Below, piece by piece: positions 7,252 to 13,253 of a stretch of 13,504 nt of DNA. A program made the translations under genes and the position numbers. The DNA is from Coraliomargarita_B sp046540835. Lineage in GTDB: Bacteria > Verrucomicrobiota > Verrucomicrobiia > Opitutales > Coraliomargaritaceae. The stretch spans positions 1 through 13,504 of the forward strand of contig JBKHEL010000072.1 of the NCBI GenBank assembly GCA_046540835.1, read 5' to 3'. Position 1 is the first letter of the stretch. Each line of letters starts with the position of its first letter. The notes under the pieces are model-generated. The model was not told where the DNA came from, did no database searches, and saw only the letters and a list, made by a program, of their open reading frames with translations.

Positions 7252-7287
7252 AAAAAAGAGCGCCGCTCCCTCTCGGAAACGGCGCTC
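7252..7287 (-). terminator. Rho-independent terminator, minus strand
   Basis: GAGCGCCG (7258-7265) pairs with CGGCGCTC (7280-7287), an 8-bp GC-rich stem with a 14-nt loop. On the minus strand it is followed directly by six T residues (7257-7252). It would stop transcription coming from the right. The only minus-strand gene in that direction is tRNA-Pro at 7947-7870, so it may end that transcript or an unannotated one. Confidence 0.7.
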
Positions 7288-7331
7288 AAACAAACAACAA
7301 ACTAAAAACACAACTGCTTTATGGTGAGATA

Positions 7332-7354
7332 GACGCCCCACCCCCCGGGGCGTT
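7332..7354. repeat. GC-rich inverted repeat
   Basis: ACGCCCC (7333-7339) pairs with GGGGCGT (7347-7353) around a C-rich loop, with a G-T wobble extending it by one pair. It is followed by A's on the plus strand and, on the minus strand, preceded by T's, so it has the wrong polarity for a canonical terminator. Confidence 0.5.
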
Positions 7355-7428
7355 CAAAAAAACTGGAAAAATTTCTGAAATATCGGAAGCATTGCTTTTG
7401 TAGCTTCGCTGCAATTGAATTTTCAACC

Positions 7429-7641
7429 ATGAAATACACTGAAGAAGACATCCGGAAAATGGTCCGCTCGAGCTGGGCCAACAATGCAATCGAGGGCGTC
7501 GTGGCCACTGAGGAGGAGTTCGAGCGGGTGGTCCAGAGGCTGAAGCGTGAGCTCATCGATGAGAAGATGACGGTCGATCAGATCATCGGCCGTGACCGGA
7601 AAAAGCCGGAATCCGGACCAAATCAAGCCGCAACGGACTGA
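7429..7641 (+). CDS. Small VbhA-like (Fic-type) antitoxin candidate
   Basis: This 70-residue protein has an N-terminal helix, a central A-x-x-NAIEG-x-x-x-T-EEE motif (residues 17-28) and a second amphipathic helix ending near I-x-x-x-x-M-T-V-D-Q-I-I (41-53). This arrangement resembles VbhA-type antitoxins, whose S/T-x-x-x-E-G/N helix blocks the ATP site of a Fic AMP-transferase. The Glu-Gly is present (Glu22, Gly23), but the position of the conserved Ser/Thr is Asn18. No Fic-domain gene is found in the window, so it would be an orphan or act on a distant partner. There is no Shine-Dalgarno. A poor promoter-like pair may lie just upstream. The gene ends 12 nt before the tRNA-tail repeats, which run antisense to it. 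A small unrelated helical protein is the alternative. Confidence 0.5.
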   Translation: MKYTEEDIRKMVRSSWANNAIEGVVATEEEFERVVQRLKRELIDEKMTVDQIIGRDRKKPESGPNQAATD

Positions 7642-7652
7642 TCGGCCGGGCA

Positions 7653-7763
7653 GGTCGCTCGCGCTCCCTTCGTCGAACCCCCTGGGTGCGGCATGCGCCG
7701 CATCGCCGTTGCACGGCTCTGTTCGAATCCCTCCTTCCTCCCGGTGGTCGGGGCGGAGGGATT
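7653..7763 (-). repeat. tRNA-tail repeat, distal copy
   Basis: This 111-bp unit matches 7778-7888 at 109 of 111 positions (differences at 7682 and 7732). Its right end (7745-7763) reproduces, on the minus strand, the last 19 nt of the tRNA-Pro gene including CCA. It contains two hairpins: one with 6-bp TGCGGC/GCCGCA arms (7687-7702) and one with 5-bp GCCGT/ACGGC arms (7705-7717). Confidence 0.95.
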
Positions 7764-7777
7764 GCTTCGCCATCTTC

Positions 7778-7888
7778 GGTCGCTCGCGCTCCCTTCGTCG
7801 AACCCCTTGGGTGCGGCATGCGCCGCATCGCCGTTGCACGGCTCTGTTCGAATCCCCCCTTCCTCCCGGTGGTCGGGGCGGAGGGATT
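7778..7888 (-). repeat. tRNA-tail repeat, proximal copy
   Basis: This is the second 111-bp unit, offset by 125 bp from the first with 14 nt between them. Its right end (7870-7888) is the actual 3' end of the tRNA-Pro gene, so the repeat begins inside the T arm of the tRNA and runs downstream of it. It carries the same two internal hairpins as the distal copy. Confidence 0.95.
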
Positions 7889-7947
7889 CGAACCCCCGAC
7901 CCTCTGCTCCCAAAGCAGATGCGCTAGCCAGGCTGCGCTACGCCCCG
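7870..7947 (-). tRNA. tRNA-Pro (anticodon TGG)
   Basis: On the minus strand the cloverleaf is complete. The acceptor stem CGGGGCG (7947-7941) pairs with CGCCCCG (7880-7874). The D stem is GCGC/GCGC, and the anticodon stem TCTGC/GCAGA carries loop TTTGGGA. The T arm has GTTCGAATC, the discriminator is A, and CCA is encoded (7872-7870). The anticodon TGG (7912-7910) reads proline codons. The last 19 nt are duplicated downstream in the distal tRNA-tail repeat. Confidence 0.96.
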
Positions 7948-7965
7948 TCACCTGAAGAGTCGCGG

Positions 7966-7993
7966 AGTCCATCAGAATCTGACGGGCTGTCAA
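7966..7993 (-). promoter_or_regulatory. Probable promoter of tRNA-Pro
   Basis: On the minus strand a perfect -35 TTGACA (7993-7988) is followed after 16 nt by TGGACT (7971-7966), a weak -10. Transcription would begin about 12 nt before the mature tRNA. The -35 match is strong and the -10 match is poor. Confidence 0.45.
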
Positions 7994-8023
7994 CTCGGAT
8001 CGACAATTTGAAAGCAAAATATC

Positions 8024-8052
8024 TTGTCTGCCGCTCGGGAGAATTTTAAAAA
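8024..8052 (+). promoter_or_regulatory. Possible promoter of the three-module secreted protein gene
   Basis: TTGTCT (8024-8029) and TAAAAA (8047-8052), each a 4 of 6 match to the sigma-70 boxes, are separated by 17 nt and lie just upstream of the ATG at 8075. The leader would be about 16 nt with no Shine-Dalgarno. Confidence 0.35.
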
Positions 8053-8074
8053 GTGACTTCATTCAATCACAAAC

Positions 8075-9553
8075 ATGAAAAATCTGGTTCTTTTTCTGAT
8101 TCTTTCCCACTTGGCAGGACAGCTCGTCTTTGCTTCCGAAACGGGTGACTGGCAGGTAAACGGCCTTCTGCTTCCTTCGCGCCTGCGGGAGTCCTTTTAC
8201 AATCAAGCAACCACGCAGACACGCTTGGGCGAAAATTCCTTCGATTATGCCGGATCCGACGAAGAGTTGGTCGACACCTTCTTCCCGGCTACCGGTGAAA
8301 TCCTCAAACTGGGCGTGACCTTGACTAACGGGGACATCACTGGCGACGAAACGGGCACCTACACGATCGGTGCTCAGGGCCGCGTGCTCCTGGATCTGCC
8401 GGATGACTCAGATCTTCGCGCCTACACCAACCTCGCACAGGACACCTGGATCATCCCTGCGATCGACGCCAATTCGATGGAATTCAACATCGGCACGCGC
8501 AAACCCGAGTCCCTGGCCGTTGCGGATCTGGAGGGGGCCTGGACCATCGCATCGCTCAGCCTTTCCAGTGATTTGGTGGAAAATTATGCTCCGCTGTCCG
8601 GTGGCGATACACGAGTCGCCCCGGCATCAACCAATTTCGCAGCGGAAGACGAAACCCTCGCCGACCTCTTTTTCCCTGAGATGCCCGCCCTGAAAACCTA
8701 TTCGATCTCAATCAATTCCAGCGGGTCTATTTCGGGCGATTCCACGGGCAATGCCAGCGTCGATGATACCGCGAAAACAGTTTCCCTGGATATCGATGGA
8801 AACGGGGCGCTTGAGTTCTCCACCAATGCGGGAATCAACCTCCTCGCCAGGGCCCAAACGAACCCTGTTCCGGAAGGCCATCCCGATGCCGTCGAATTGA
8901 TCCTCGGGTTGAAAGAGAAAGCAAATCCCTCGCTCGCGGATTTGGCGGGCATCTGGCGTTGGCAGTCCTTCGAAATACCAGCGCGCCTGATCAAGAATTT
9001 TTACAACACAGATACAGATTCATTTCGAGAAACTCTGAATTCGCAGGAGGTTGCGCAGACCAACGAAATTCTCGTTGATACTTACTTCAGCACAGAGCTC
9101 AACACCGACAATGGACTCATCTCAATCAATCAAGGCGGCGTGGTGACCGGCAGTGACCCGGGCTCTATCGCGATCGAGGGTGGCTCCATTGTTTATACAC
9201 CGGCTACGCCCGATCCCGATGAGGGGCCGCTGACCCTCTATCTGAATGAGACCGGAGAAATCCTGCTCGCGACGGAGGTCGAGGAGGACTACCTCACGCT
9301 TCTGACACTGGTTAAAGTCGAGTCCGAAGCGGTAAACTCCCTCGACGCGCTTGTCGATGTGAAGATCGATGTGGATCCCTCGGGCAAGCCAAGCCTCAAC
9401 TGGAATGAGTCGACAAAATTCCGGCTGCTCAAAAGCACCGACCTCGGCGGCACCTGGGAGGTCATTTCCGAAACCACGGACCGGGGAGACTTCCAGGACA
9501 GCGAGACCGGCGCGACCTCCGGGTTCTACCGCATCGAGGTCATCGCGGACTGA
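8075..9553 (+). CDS. Secreted protein of three related modules with a C-terminal 'FYRI' domain
   Basis: No named family is recognised for this 492-residue protein. Residues 1-20 are a signal peptide with a likely cut after VFA. Three internally related modules follow, at about 25-148, 150-285 and 287-415. Each begins G-x-W with an aromatic/hydrophobic stretch, then L/I-P-x-R-L or S-x-x-L with a following F/Y, then E-x-L-x-D-x-F/Y-F at 64-70, 194-200 and 332-338. A beta-rich half with G-x-I-x-G-D-x-T-G or similar comes next (86-94, 217-225, 354-363). The pattern suggests beta-sandwich or lipocalin-like units. The C-terminus (about 425-492) has K-S-T-D-L-G-G-T-W, a following aspartate and SGFYRIEV, a module frequent at the ends of verrucomicrobial exported proteins. 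There is no Shine-Dalgarno. It is a single-gene unit, convergent with the phosphohexomutase gene 42 bp away. Confidence 0.8.
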   Translation: MKNLVLFLILSHLAGQLVFASETGDWQVNGLLLPSRLRESFYNQATTQTRLGENSFDYAGSDEELVDTFFPATGEILKLGVTLTNGDITGDETGTYTIGAQGRVLLDLPDDSDLRAYTNLAQDTWIIPAIDANSMEFNIGTRKPESLAVADLEGAWTIASLSLSSDLVENYAPLSGGDTRVAPASTNFAAEDETLADLFFPEMPALKTYSISINSSGSISGDSTGNASVDDTAKTVSLDIDGNGALEFSTNAGINLLARAQTNPVPEGHPDAVELILGLKEKANPSLADLAGIWRWQSFEIPARLIKNFYNTDTDSFRETLNSQEVAQTNEILVDTYFSTELNTDNGLISINQGGVVTGSDPGSIAIEGGSIVYTPATPDPDEGPLTLYLNETGEILLATEVEEDYLTLLTLVKVESEAVNSLDALVDVKIDVDPSGKPSLNWNESTKFRLLKSTDLGGTWEVISETTDRGDFQDSETGATSGFYRIEVIAD

Positions 9554-9595
9554 TCCCGGGCGCCGGACTTCGGTGAGTGCATCCCTGCATCTACC

Positions 9596-11560
9596 CTACC
9601 CTTCGGCGCGCTGGCGGGCATCGGCTTCGATCGCCTCGAGCATTTCCTGCATGACTTCAGCGGCGGTGGCTTTGACCATCGGGAGTTCTTCGGGCTCCTT
9701 CACATCGGAGCGGCCGAAGACATAGAATTTGATCTTGGGCTCGGTGCCGGAGCCACGCACCGCAAAGCTGTAGCCGTTGTCCAACTCGAGAAAGTAGAAG
9801 TCCTGCGGCGGGATTCTCTTGCCGTCGGCGTCGATGATCTCGTCTTTTCCGAAGTCGGTGAAGCCGGAGACCCGGACCTCCCCAAAGGCCTCGGGCGGAT
9901 CGTTCCGGTAGGAAGCGAGGATGTTTTTGATTTTCTGCGCCCCGGCGGCACCTTCATAGTAGATGTTGATCGTCTTTTCCTCGTAGTAGCCGTGCTGGAG
10001 GTAAAGAGCGTCGAGGTATTCGGGGAAGGTCATTTCATTGGCCTTCAGATAGGCCGCCAGCTCGCAGAATTGGATCGCGGCGGCGTTGGCGTCCTTATCC
10101 CGCACCTTGTCGCTGGCGAGGTAGCCGTAGCTCTCCTCGCCCCCAAAGACAAAGAATGTGCTGTAGTCGAGCAGGAGGTCGGCGCGCGTCCAGACATCGC
10201 AGGCATCGTAGTCCACCGCGAGTCCTTCTTTATCCAGGAGTTCGGCTTTCATCTGCGTCTCATAGTCGGCCAGTTTCTCACCGATCCACTTGAAGCCGGT
10301 GAGCGTATTGACTGTCTTGATACCATGCCAGTCAGCGACGGCTTCCTGCATCGGACTGGTCACAAAGGTCTTGATCAAAACGGCGTTATCGCCGCCATCC
10401 TCGGCAATGATCTCGGCATCTTTGAGCGTTGAGATGCGATACTCGGCGAGCAGCGTGCCGATTTGATTACCGGTGAGCAGGACCATTTGACCCTCGCGGT
10501 TGCGAACGGCGACGCCCATCCGGTCGGCGTCGGGATCGGTCGCAATGACCACATCGGCCTGCGTCTCCTCGGCCCTGGCGAGGGCCATTTCGAGGGCCTC
10601 GGCATTCTCCGGGTTGGGTGATTTGACGGTCGGGAAACGCGGATCCATCTCCATCTGCTCGGGCACTTCAATCACCGAGATTCCCAGGCGCTTGAGTGCG
10701 GGCACCGCGCTGACCGCACCGGTGCCGTGAATCGGTGAGAAAACAACCTTCGGCGACTCCTTCTCCATGATCTCACGGTCGATCACCGCCTCATCGAGCA
10801 GGGCCCCGTATGCATGATCTGCCTCCGGTCCGAGATGGACCACCGAATCGAGGTCGATCTCCAAAAACGGTGTGACCTCTTCCAGCGACACCTGGTTGAC
10901 CAGCCCGACGATGCCCTCCGCATGAGGCGAGACCACTTGAGCGCCGTCTTCAAAATAGGCCTTGAATCCGTTGTCGTGTGGTGGATTGTGGCTCGCAGTA
11001 ATAACGGCCCCGCAGGTCGCCTTGAAATGGCGCACAGAGAAGCTCAACTGCGGTGTGGAGCGGGGGCCTTCAAAGATCAGGGCCTGCCCCCCCAACTTGC
11101 ACCAGGTCGACGCGACCAACTCGCAGAAGTGGCGGGAGAAATGGCGCACATCATGGGCGATCACCAGGCGCGGTTGGTCGAAGCGACCGCTCTGCCGCAG
11201 GTAATTCCCGGTATAGCGATAGAGGCCGATCGTCGCTTTGATCAGGTTGAAGTCGTTGAGCACGTTGGTGCCGACGGCAGCGTGCGCAGGCGTGCCCCCG
11301 GGGCTGGCCTCACCGGTCTCAGCTGAGGCGGACACGCCCCCGATGGTGCGCCCGCGTATGCCGCCGGTGCCAAAGGCCATATGCTGGTAGAAACGGTCGT
11401 TGAGTTCATCCCAGAGCTCTTTTTCGACAAGCTCTTCGATACTCAAAGCAACCCACTCCGGCAGATAATCGGCCTCGGACCAGATTTTCAAATTTTCGAA
11501 GGCGCTCTCGAGCAGCTTGCCCTCGGTGGCGGCGGTTTGTGCTTTTTCCAGGATACTCAT
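9596..11560 (-). CDS. Phosphohexomutase (phosphoglucomutase/phosphomannomutase family)
   Basis: This 654-residue cytoplasmic enzyme of the alpha-D-phosphohexomutase superfamily interconverts hexose 6- and 1-phosphates through a phosphoserine. All four active-site elements are present: the phosphoserine loop ITASHNPPHDNGFK (187-200, Ser190), the metal loop DPDADRMG (342-349), the sugar loop GGEESYG (473-479), and the phosphate loop RGSGTEPK (602-609). The N-terminal FGTGGIRG (63-70) is also typical. It is longer than E. coli Pgm (about 546). A Gly/Ala/Pro-rich insertion follows the N-terminal motif at about 74-98, and the layout resembles the PgcA/PGM2 branch. It lies 90 nt downstream of a UDP-sugar pyrophosphorylase on the same strand, which would use its sugar 1-phosphate product. 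Whether it prefers glucose, mannose or a pentose phosphate cannot be read from the sequence. Confidence 0.93.
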   Translation of the reverse strand: MSILEKAQTAATEGKLLESAFENLKIWSEADYLPEWVALSIEELVEKELWDELNDRFYQHMAFGTGGIRGRTIGGVSASAETGEASPGGTPAHAAVGTNVLNDFNLIKATIGLYRYTGNYLRQSGRFDQPRLVIAHDVRHFSRHFCELVASTWCKLGGQALIFEGPRSTPQLSFSVRHFKATCGAVITASHNPPHDNGFKAYFEDGAQVVSPHAEGIVGLVNQVSLEEVTPFLEIDLDSVVHLGPEADHAYGALLDEAVIDREIMEKESPKVVFSPIHGTGAVSAVPALKRLGISVIEVPEQMEMDPRFPTVKSPNPENAEALEMALARAEETQADVVIATDPDADRMGVAVRNREGQMVLLTGNQIGTLLAEYRISTLKDAEIIAEDGGDNAVLIKTFVTSPMQEAVADWHGIKTVNTLTGFKWIGEKLADYETQMKAELLDKEGLAVDYDACDVWTRADLLLDYSTFFVFGGEESYGYLASDKVRDKDANAAAIQFCELAAYLKANEMTFPEYLDALYLQHGYYEEKTINIYYEGAAGAQKIKNILASYRNDPPEAFGEVRVSGFTDFGKDEIIDADGKRIPPQDFYFLELDNGYSFAVRGSGTEPKIKFYVFGRSDVKEPEELPMVKATAAEVMQEMLEAIEADARQRAEG

Positions 11561-11650
11561 GTGTTGTTTTTGGTGGTTGGGTTGCCATTGCTGAAGAGCG
11601 TTTACAACAGACTGGAGCGTCCGGTAATGCTCCGGGATTTTTTTCGAAGC
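11561..11650. other. Intercistronic gap between the two sugar-activation genes
   Basis: This 90-bp gap holds a small inverted repeat, GGAGC (11614-11618) with GCTCC (11629-11633), followed on the plus strand by GGGA and seven T's (11638-11644). The T run is on the wrong side to stop minus-strand transcription, so the pyrophosphorylase and mutase genes may still be co-transcribed. Confidence 0.4.
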
Positions 11651-13087
11651 TCACTCGATGACGACACCCTCCGTGATTTCCGGTTGAGGGTCCAACTGCG
11701 GCCACTGCGCAACGAAGTCGGCTTCGTCCGCCGCGAAACGGGGGCTGATTTCAAAGTTGATCTCCGGCAGGCCGGTGTCATCGGTCGGGAGTTCGACGCC
11801 TGCAGCCTTCAACCAGCGGGCAAACATCCGCAGCTGATCTTGTTTTGCCGTCTGCGGGGAATCCACTCCTTCGGCATTTTTCACCGGGCTGAAGTCGTCC
11901 TCCCGCGCGGCTTCGATGATCACCGGGTTCTTCGCCAGTGGCAGCGCATCAAAAACAAACATCTCGAACTTCACCCCGTTCGGCTCCTCCGGTGTCACCT
12001 TGTTGCCGTCGCCATCGACAAATGGGATCTTCTTATTCGCCCGGTGGAAGGGCAACTTCGCCCCGGCAGCATCGCCCCCGACCCGCGCAACAAATTCCCG
12101 ATCAAAAATATGGATGGCCACACTGCCCGCCTTGAAGCGGATCGAGCCGTCAGGATCGGTCTCCTCCTGCATGGCCTCGGGCATGTCGCTGTATTCGATA
12201 ACCTTTGTTACGCCGTTCTGCACGCAGAAGTGGCCGACCTTTTCCAGTGGATAGGCCTTCGGGACCATCTTGCTGGAGAGTTCGGATTGGCCGAGCACAT
12301 GGAAGCCGATGAAGGCCGGATCGATGCACTGGATAATCGGGTTGTCGACCTGAAAGTAGCTGACCACATCGACGCCGACTGCCTGCATCGTCTTGACAGC
12401 CCCGCTGCGAACGAGCGCCCGGAGCGAGCCCCCGTGGCCATCGGGTGTCATCGCGATCGTGCCTTTATCCGAGAGGAGTATCTTCCCCTCCCCATCTACT
12501 GCAGGCACGAGCCCCTGCACAATGAAGTGCACGCTCTCCTTCTGCAGCCCATAGTAGCCGTTTGCCTCAAAGGCCGCAATCGTCGCCTCGTGGTTGATCT
12601 CACTGGTCAGGATAAACCACGGGATTGTCGTGCCATAGCGCTCGCCGGAACGGGCGATTTTTTCAGCAAAGACCTGGAAGAGGGTCTTTCCGGTAACCGG
12701 CGAAACCGGATAAGTCCCCTTTGGCCCGTCGTAGCCGAGCCGTGTGCCCTGCCCGCCGGCGACGGTAAAGGCGGCCACACGCCCTGCGGAAATCGCCTCG
12801 GCTCCAGCCTTCCGCGCGGCGGCCCAGCGGCCTGCATCGCCGCCGTTCCCGGGAAAAGGAATAAAGGGCGCTGGCTCCAGGCCCTCCGGGTCAAACGCTT
12901 GATCGCCCGCCCCGAGCACATGCTCTTCAACCAGAGCACTTACTTCGGAGAGGTCGATTTGTGCGGCCTGCGCGAGCAACTTCTCCTGCTCCGTTGGGCG
13001 GAGCTCATCGTAAAAACGAAACACCTGGCCCTGTCCGGCCTGCGTGAAAGATTCGATCAGCGATTGGGCGAAGTCGTTATTGCTCAT
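11651..13087 (-). CDS. UAP/AGX-type UDP-sugar pyrophosphorylase
   Basis: This 478-residue cytoplasmic enzyme makes a UDP-sugar from UTP and a sugar 1-phosphate. Its motifs follow the eukaryotic-type UAP1/AGX family: the nucleotide loop AGGQGTRLG (110-118) with GPKGTYPV (121-128) and GKTLFQVFAEKI (133-144), PDGHGG (215-220) in the uridine-binding position, QVDNP (246-250), VGHFC...VIEYSDMP (284-303), KFEMFVFDALP (373-383), and REDDFSPVKNAEG (395-407). The length matches UAP1 (about 480-520), unlike bacterial GlmU or GalU. The natural substrate could be GlcNAc-1-P, GalNAc-1-P or Glc-1-P. Bacterial members are often labelled UTP-glucose-1-phosphate uridylyltransferase. The phosphohexomutase gene follows 90 nt downstream, favouring a joint role in UDP-hexose supply for the cell envelope. 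The 570-aa plus-strand frame across it is a shadow. Confidence 0.9.
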   Translation of the reverse strand: MSNNDFAQSLIESFTQAGQGQVFRFYDELRPTEQEKLLAQAAQIDLSEVSALVEEHVLGAGDQAFDPEGLEPAPFIPFPGNGGDAGRWAAARKAGAEAISAGRVAAFTVAGGQGTRLGYDGPKGTYPVSPVTGKTLFQVFAEKIARSGERYGTTIPWFILTSEINHEATIAAFEANGYYGLQKESVHFIVQGLVPAVDGEGKILLSDKGTIAMTPDGHGGSLRALVRSGAVKTMQAVGVDVVSYFQVDNPIIQCIDPAFIGFHVLGQSELSSKMVPKAYPLEKVGHFCVQNGVTKVIEYSDMPEAMQEETDPDGSIRFKAGSVAIHIFDREFVARVGGDAAGAKLPFHRANKKIPFVDGDGNKVTPEEPNGVKFEMFVFDALPLAKNPVIIEAAREDDFSPVKNAEGVDSPQTAKQDQLRMFARWLKAAGVELPTDDTGLPEINFEISPRFAADEADFVAQWPQLDPQPEITEGVVIE

Positions 13088-13098
13088 ATGTGAATCCG

Positions 13099-13126
13099 GT
13101 CATAGGCGATGCCACGCAAAATGCAA
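13099..13126 (-). promoter_or_regulatory. Possible promoter of the UDP-sugar pyrophosphorylase
   Basis: On the minus strand TTGCAT (13126-13121) and TATGAC (13104-13099), each a 4 of 6 match to the sigma-70 boxes, are separated by 16 nt. Transcription would start only a few bases before the ATG at 13087, giving an almost leaderless mRNA, consistent with the missing Shine-Dalgarno. Confidence 0.35.
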
Positions 13127-13131
13127 ACCCT

Positions 13132-13151
13132 CAGTGCTTCGCGATGCACTG
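13132..13151. repeat. Small inverted repeat between transposase and pyrophosphorylase genes
   Basis: CAGTGC (13132-13137) pairs with GCACTG (13146-13151) around an 8-nt loop containing TCGCGA. No T run follows on either strand. Its position just past the REP-associated transposase gene makes it a possible REP-like palindrome, but a single copy is not enough to say so. Confidence 0.35.
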
Positions 13152-13253
13152 CAATAACAAATCCTGTAACCCAGAGTTTACTTCACTCCCAGCTCGAAAC
13201 CTTATCGAACGAGTTCTCCCCAACCAATTTTCCCGGCCCCAAGATCTCCCGTC

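Noticed and set aside
7332..7354. GC-rich hairpin as a terminator for either strand
   Set aside because: It is followed by A's on the plus strand and has its T run upstream on the minus strand, the wrong polarity.
7653..7888. CRISPR-like array
   Set aside because: Only two units of 111 bp with a 14-nt gap, and the repeat contains a tRNA end. Unit and spacer lengths do not fit CRISPR.
7583..8062. Several overlapping frames of 89-159 residues across the tRNA and its repeats on both strands
   Set aside because: They run through the tRNA gene and the duplicated units and are Arg/Pro-rich translations of GC-rich structured DNA.
11381..13093. 570-residue open frame antisense to the pyrophosphorylase and the 5' end of the mutase
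   Set aside because: Both sense genes have full motif sets. The antisense product matches nothing and arises from GC-biased third positions.
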